Origin: Lentisphaeria bacterium
Lineage (GTDB): Bacteria > Verrucomicrobiota > Lentisphaeria > Victivallales > Victivallaceae
Length of the DNA stretch: 8,945 nucleotides
Reading direction: 5' to 3'
Assembly (NCBI GenBank): GCA_900768515.1
Contig: CAAGDG010000091.1
Location: forward strand, 1 to 8,945
A model generated the notes under the pieces. That model had not been told where the DNA came from. It saw only the letters and a list, made by a program, of their open reading frames with translations, and did not search any database. Both the position numbers and the translations under genes were made by a program. Below, piece by piece: positions 5,794-8,945 of this stretch (position 1 is its first letter; the number at the start of each line of letters is the position of its first letter).

Positions 5794-5833
5794 TTATTAT
5801 AATATCACTCTTTTTATTATAATATCACTCTTT
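5794..5833. repeat. Perfect 20-bp tandem duplication in the divergent promoter
   Basis: The 20 bases at 5794-5813 are repeated exactly at 5814-5833. Each unit reads TTATTATAATATC followed by ACTCTTT. Each carries TATAAT on the plus strand (5798-5803 and 5818-5823) and, because ATTATAAT is nearly symmetric, TATAAT on the minus strand as well (5796-5801 and 5816-5821). The duplication lies in the strikingly AT-rich core between the divergent phosphatase and lipoprotein genes and so multiplies potential -10 boxes in both directions. Confidence 0.85.
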
Positions 5834-5844
5834 CTTCATTTCAA
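5816..5844 (-). promoter_or_regulatory. Sigma70-type promoter for the phosphatase-ATPase operon
   Basis: On the minus strand TTGAAA (5839-5844) lies exactly 17 bases before TATAAT (5816-5821), a near-consensus promoter. Transcription would start near 5809 and give a leader of about 80 bases containing the hairpin at 5747-5778. The second minus-strand TATAAT (5796-5801), made by the tandem duplication, has no good -35 partner. For the plus-strand lipoprotein gene, TATAAT at 5798-5803 or 5818-5823 could serve but neither has a recognisable -35 (TTGCAA at 5767-5772 is 25 bases from the first). Confidence 0.6.
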
Positions 5845-5875
5845 CTGGCAAAATAGAAAAACCGGAGATATCGAG

Positions 5876-6367
5876 ATGTCGAGAATCACTACTCTCATCC
5901 TTGCGGGAACGGCATTCATTCTGCTGGCCGGCTGCGCCAATATCGACGCCAGACGGGAGCAGCGCTGGGCGGCTTTCGAACCGCTGCGTCCGGATCCGGA
6001 GTTCCGGATTCTGCCCGACCGGCCGCTGCTGAAATTTGAAGGCTCCCGGCCGCAGCCGGCGGAGCTTCCGGAGGTCCAGTCGAGCGAGGCGCCGATCATC
6101 TGGGAGGCAAAAAATCTGCTTAAAGAGGGGATCCGCTCCTCTACTTCCAAATTTCACGCTCCGACTTTCGAAATTTACCTCAAGGCGGAGCAGCCGCTGG
6201 TCGGCGAACTGGTCGCCTGCGCGCTGAACAGCCGGATGGAGGAGATCGGCCGCGCCCGAACCGAGGTGAACCTTCACGCCGGCGATGCCGGCTTCGTCAA
6301 ATTCACCTTCCCGGACGAACTGCCGGAAACCGAGGTTCGGGTGATCGTCTTCGACCGGGCGAGATAA
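5876..6367 (+). CDS. Small lipoprotein with no recognised family
   Basis: A precursor of 163 residues. Residues 1-19 form a classic lipoprotein signal peptide (basic MSRITT, then a hydrophobic stretch) ending in the lipobox LLAGC with lipidated C20. Residue +2 is Ala, not Asp, so outer-membrane sorting is expected if the cell has a Lol system. The start is set by CGGAG 9 bases before ATG; the frame stays open upstream to 5162, but that stretch is antisense to the phosphatase. The mature protein has a Pro/Arg/Glu-rich segment (about 30-70), then a region of alternating hydrophobic residues (about 95-160: FEIYLKAEQPLVGELVACAL, then VNLHAGDAGFVKFTF and VRVIVFD). This looks like a small beta-sandwich, but the fold is inferred and no family is recognised. 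The DUF486 gene starts 25 bases downstream, suggesting an operon. Confidence 0.85.
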   Translation: MSRITTLILAGTAFILLAGCANIDARREQRWAAFEPLRPDPEFRILPDRPLLKFEGSRPQPAELPEVQSSEAPIIWEAKNLLKEGIRSSTSKFHAPTFEIYLKAEQPLVGELVACALNSRMEEIGRARTEVNLHAGDAGFVKFTFPDELPETEVRVIVFDRAR

Positions 6368-6392
6368 CGGTATTTCCGACGAGGTACTTCAA

Positions 6393-6743
6393 ATGTTCTT
6401 TTCCGCACCCGTGCTCAAAACCATCGGCCTGCTGCTGCTGTCGAACGTCTTCATGACGTTCGCATGGTACGGCCATCTGAAAAACCTCTCCAGCCGTCCC
6501 TGGTTTGTCGCCGCGATCGCCAGCTGGGGGATTGCCCTGTTTGAATATCTGCTCCAGGTTCCGGCAAACCGGATCGGACATACCGCCCTTTCGCTCGGCC
6601 AGCTCAAGATTCTGCAGGAGGTGATTGCGCTGAGCATATTCGTTCCCTTCTCGCTTTTTTACATGAAGGAGCCGCTCTCCTGGAACTACCTCTGGGCCGC
6701 GCTCTGTATCGCCGGAGCGGTCTTTTTCATATTCCGTGGATAA
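6393..6743 (+). CDS. DUF486 family membrane protein (DMT-like)
   Basis: A protein of 116 residues with about four membrane helices, full length for DUF486 and matching it along its whole length. Signature blocks are LLLLSNVFMTFAWYGHLK (13-30), ASWGIALFEYLLQVPANRIGH (43-63), LSLGQLKILQEVI (67-79) and a last helix WNYLWAALCIAGAVFFIF (97-114). The fold resembles half of a drug/metabolite transporter, so it may work as a dimer like small multidrug-resistance proteins; the substrate is unknown. GAGGT 7 bases before the ATG is a strong ribosome binding site. It sits 25 bases after the lipoprotein gene and probably shares its transcript. Confidence 0.93.
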   Translation: MFFSAPVLKTIGLLLLSNVFMTFAWYGHLKNLSSRPWFVAAIASWGIALFEYLLQVPANRIGHTALSLGQLKILQEVIALSIFVPFSLFYMKEPLSWNYLWAALCIAGAVFFIFRG

Positions 6744-6769
6744 GAACTTGAAAACTAACCTCTTGCGAC

Positions 6770-6802
6770 AAATAACGGAGAAGTGACGGAAAAATAACGG
6801 AT
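6770..6802. repeat. Three phased 11-bp direct repeats upstream of the rhamnosidase gene
   Basis: Three units abut without gaps: AAATAACGGAG (6770-6780), AAGTGACGGAA (6781-6791) and AAATAACGGAT (6792-6802). The consensus is AARTRACGGAN. They lie in the 101-base gap between the DUF486 stop and the rhamnosidase start. An 11-bp period places every unit on the same DNA face, as in binding sites of OmpR/PhoB-type response regulators. The last unit also forms one arm of CGGAT-CAAA-ATCCG (6798-6811). A TTGAAA at 6748-6753 could be a -35, but no convincing -10 was found. A regulatory role is inferred. Confidence 0.6.
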
Positions 6803-6844
6803 CAAAATCCGCCCTCCCGTACCGGTAAATGGAGAACTTTCAAG

Positions 6845-8945
6845 ATGAAGATCACTGCAAACTGGATCTGGTCGGATGATTCCGACGGGCGCGCCTACAA
6901 TCTCTGCTCCGCCTTCCGCCGGGATTTCCGGCTCGACGCCCCCCCGGTCTCCGCCATTCTGGCGATCGCGGCGGACACCGCTTACCGGCTGAAAGTCAAC
7001 GGGCAGTGGATCGGGGACGGTCCGGCCCGCAGCTATCCGGACCATTTCCGGTACGACCGCTACGATCTGACCGGACTTCTCCAGGCCGGCGGCAACCGGA
7101 TCGAGGCGACGGTCCGCTATTTCGGCTGCGGCACCTTCCATCATGTGCCGCAGCGGGCAGGCTTCCTCGCCCAGCTTGAGCTTCAGGATCCATCCGGCGG
7201 AGAGATGATCCTGATCACCGACGACCAGTGGAAGGCCGCACCGGTTCCGCAGTGGATCGAACGCACGCCGAAAAATTCGATTCAGCAGGGACCGTATGAA
7301 ATTTTTGACGCCTCCCGGACCGAATCCCCCGCCTGGCGCCAGGCCACCGTGATCGCCTCCGCCGACGACGCCCCCTGGCGCAATCTTGCCCCCCGGGACT
7401 GCCGGATGCTGACCCGCCGGGAAAGCCTGCTCAACCGGGTGATCGGAATCAAACGGGTGGCGCCCCAGCTGCGGACGATCGCAGTTCCGCTGCATCAGTT
7501 GTTCTTTCCCGGCGACGTTTCCACCAACTGGAGCGACACCTTTCCGCTGCTGCTGGCGCTCGAAGTCACCTCCCCGTGCAGCCAGGTGGTCCGGCTGAGC
7601 TGCGACGCATTCGTAATCAGTGTGAACGGCCATCCCGCGCTCAATGGGGAAGTGACGTTCCGCGAGGGGAAAAACCTGCTGGTCGCCGGGGTGCAGCCGG
7701 GAGGACACCGCTGCGTCGCCGAGATCGGCTTCCCGGCCGGGGCGGCGCTCACGGTCGCCAACTTCTACGACCACACGGAACGGCCGGCGGCGATTCTTTT
7801 TCCGCAATGGGCGGCGCTGTGCGAAGATATTCCCCAGCCCTGGGCAAACTCCGAACTGCGGGAACGAGAGAAGGCGTTCGTCGAGGAACGGGACCGCGCA
7901 CTCGCCATCCGCACCGCCGAGGAGTTCCGGGAGCGCTATCCTGCTCCCCGGCTGCTCGAAAAACAGGATCTGGTCGACGACTCCGCCCATTTGAGTTTTG
8001 AATCCCGACGCCCGGAACCGGCGGAACCGGGCGATGTCGAGAATCCCGATTTTCTGGTCTATGCCGATGATGTCTGCGCGGTGGTCCATCCCGTACCGGA
8101 ACACGACATCGAACTTTGCTGCGACCTCGGCGAACAGAACATCGGATACTGGAATTTCGGAATCTTCGCCCCCGCCGGCACCGTGATCGACATCGCCGCG
8201 GTCGAATACATCACTCCGGACGGGCGGCTGCAGCACACCCACAGCAGCTACCGCAATTCGATGCGCTACATCTGCCACGAAGGATACAATCGCTACACCA
8301 GCATGGAACGCCGCTCCGGGCGCTACCTTTTCCTGACCGTGCGGAACGCCCCGGGACCGGTGCGGATCCAGTTCCTGCGTCTGGTCGAATCGACCTACCC
8401 GGTGATCGCGGAAGGGGAGTTCCGGTCGAGCGATCCCTCTTTGAACCGGATCTTCGAAATCAGCCGCCGAACGCTGAAACTCTGCATGGAGGACACCTTC
8501 ACCGACTGTCCGCTCTATGAACAGACCCTCTGGGTCGGAGATGCGCGCAACGAAGGACTTTTCGCCATGTCCGTCTTCGGCGCCTACGACCTGGTGCGGC
8601 GCTGCATCCGGCTGGCGGGGGAGTCGCTGCAATATTATCCCCTGGTTTCCAGTCAGGTTCCCTCCGGGTGGGGGTGCATCATTCCGGTCTGGAGTTTCCT
8701 CTGGGGACTCTCGGTCTGGGATTACTACTTCGAAACCGGCGACCTCGATTTTGTCCGGGAGATCTGGCCGATGGTCGTCCGAAACCTGGAGGGCGCCGAG
8801 CAGCGGATCGATCCTGAAACCGGCCTCTTCTCCATGGAGGCATGGAACCTTTTCGACTGGAGCAAAACCTCGACGGAACGACCCATTCTGCTTTACAACA
8901 CCTTCTTTTTGATCGCCGCTCTCGATGCGGCGGCCAAACTCGGCG
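6845..8945 (+). CDS. GH78 alpha-L-rhamnosidase, 3'-truncated by window edge
   Basis: The first 700 residues of a large glycoside hydrolase that continues past the right edge. GH78 enzymes release terminal alpha-L-rhamnose from plant, microbial or glycoside substrates by an inverting mechanism. The order fits the family: N-terminal beta domains, including an accessory lectin-like domain (about 40-160: AYRLKVNGQWIGDGPARSYP, then YDRYDL and ATVRYFGCGTFHH), further beta domains (about 230-540, with CDLGEQNIGYWNF), then the (alpha/alpha)6 barrel from about residue 545. The barrel starts with the catalytic-loop motif DTFTDCPLYEQTLWVGDARNE ending at E570; D554 and E559 are likely active-site acids. 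Later blocks are YYPLVSSQVPSGWG and AWNLFDW (666-672). The second catalytic acid normally lies further downstream, outside the window. No signal peptide is visible (the start is MKITANWIWSDD), so a cytoplasmic location is suggested. GGAG 10 bases before ATG supports this start. Confidence 0.93.
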   Translation, partial: MKITANWIWSDDSDGRAYNLCSAFRRDFRLDAPPVSAILAIAADTAYRLKVNGQWIGDGPARSYPDHFRYDRYDLTGLLQAGGNRIEATVRYFGCGTFHHVPQRAGFLAQLELQDPSGGEMILITDDQWKAAPVPQWIERTPKNSIQQGPYEIFDASRTESPAWRQATVIASADDAPWRNLAPRDCRMLTRRESLLNRVIGIKRVAPQLRTIAVPLHQLFFPGDVSTNWSDTFPLLLALEVTSPCSQVVRLSCDAFVISVNGHPALNGEVTFREGKNLLVAGVQPGGHRCVAEIGFPAGAALTVANFYDHTERPAAILFPQWAALCEDIPQPWANSELREREKAFVEERDRALAIRTAEEFRERYPAPRLLEKQDLVDDSAHLSFESRRPEPAEPGDVENPDFLVYADDVCAVVHPVPEHDIELCCDLGEQNIGYWNFGIFAPAGTVIDIAAVEYITPDGRLQHTHSSYRNSMRYICHEGYNRYTSMERRSGRYLFLTVRNAPGPVRIQFLRLVESTYPVIAEGEFRSSDPSLNRIFEISRRTLKLCMEDTFTDCPLYEQTLWVGDARNEGLFAMSVFGAYDLVRRCIRLAGESLQYYPLVSSQVPSGWGCIIPVWSFLWGLSVWDYYFETGDLDFVREIWPMVVRNLEGAEQRIDPETGLFSMEAWNLFDWSKTSTERPILLYNTFFLIAALDAAAKLG

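Noticed and set aside
5162..5875. Upstream extension of the lipoprotein reading frame
   Set aside because: The extension is antisense to the PP2C gene, and the ATG at 5876 with a ribosome binding site and signal peptide is the clear start.
6820..6827. TACCGGTA palindrome before the rhamnosidase ribosome binding site
   Set aside because: An 8-bp palindrome is expected by chance in a window of this size and nothing else supports a role.
6755..8632. A 625-codon open frame on the minus strand
   Set aside because: It is antisense to the rhamnosidase, which shows clear GH78 motifs along its whole length. The minus-strand translation has no recognisable domain and is explained by the GC-rich codon use of the true gene.
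1..8945. CRISPR arrays, tRNA, rRNA, insertion sequences or prophage genes
   Set aside because: No regularly spaced repeats with spacers, no transposase or integrase frames, and no RNA gene signatures were seen on either strand.

Overview
This is a GC-rich bacterial chromosomal window that looks like core genome, with no sign of a phage, plasmid or insertion sequence. No ribosomal RNA or other taxonomic marker is present. The FtsH type, a PP2C/FHA signalling pair, small lipoproteins with unfamiliar domains and a large unsecreted-looking GH78 rhamnosidase would fit a gut-type member of the PVC group, such as Lentisphaerota (Victivallales). That placement is inference and weak.

The window is organised around one divergent promoter region at 5729-5875. 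To its left, six genes read on the minus strand. In transcription order they are a PP2C-type Ser/Thr phosphatase (5728-4946), an OppF/DppF-type ABC ATPase (4949-3978, overlapping the phosphatase by ATGA), a tail-anchored FHA-domain protein (3827-3297, with its own promoter), the membrane protease FtsH (3042-958), a YggU/DUF167 protein (986-678, overlapping ftsH by 29 bases), and an ApgM-type cofactor-independent phosphoglycerate mutase or proposed homoserine kinase (675 to the left edge, incomplete). To its right, three genes read on the plus strand: a small lipoprotein with no recognised family (5876-6367), a DUF486 four-helix membrane protein of the drug/metabolite transporter type (6393-6743), and a GH78 alpha-L-rhamnosidase that runs off the right edge (6845-8945).

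The most coherent hypothesis is that the phosphatase, ATPase and FHA protein form a small phospho-signalling and transport neighbourhood. A PP2C phosphatase removes Ser/Thr phosphates and an FHA domain reads phosphothreonine. The ATPase between them is translationally coupled to the phosphatase. No kinase, permease or binding protein lies in the window. FtsH, YggU and ApgM follow as housekeeping genes.

The intergenic DNA holds several structures worth attention. There is a perfect 20-bp tandem duplication with TATAAT boxes on both strands in the divergent promoter. A hairpin followed by a T-tract lies in the phosphatase leader. Three 11-bp direct repeats in exact helical phase lie upstream of the rhamnosidase. 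An 18-bp direct repeat starts at the FHA stop codon. A near-palindrome and a GGGG/CCCC hairpin sit in the FHA leader. No CRISPR array, tRNA or rRNA was seen.
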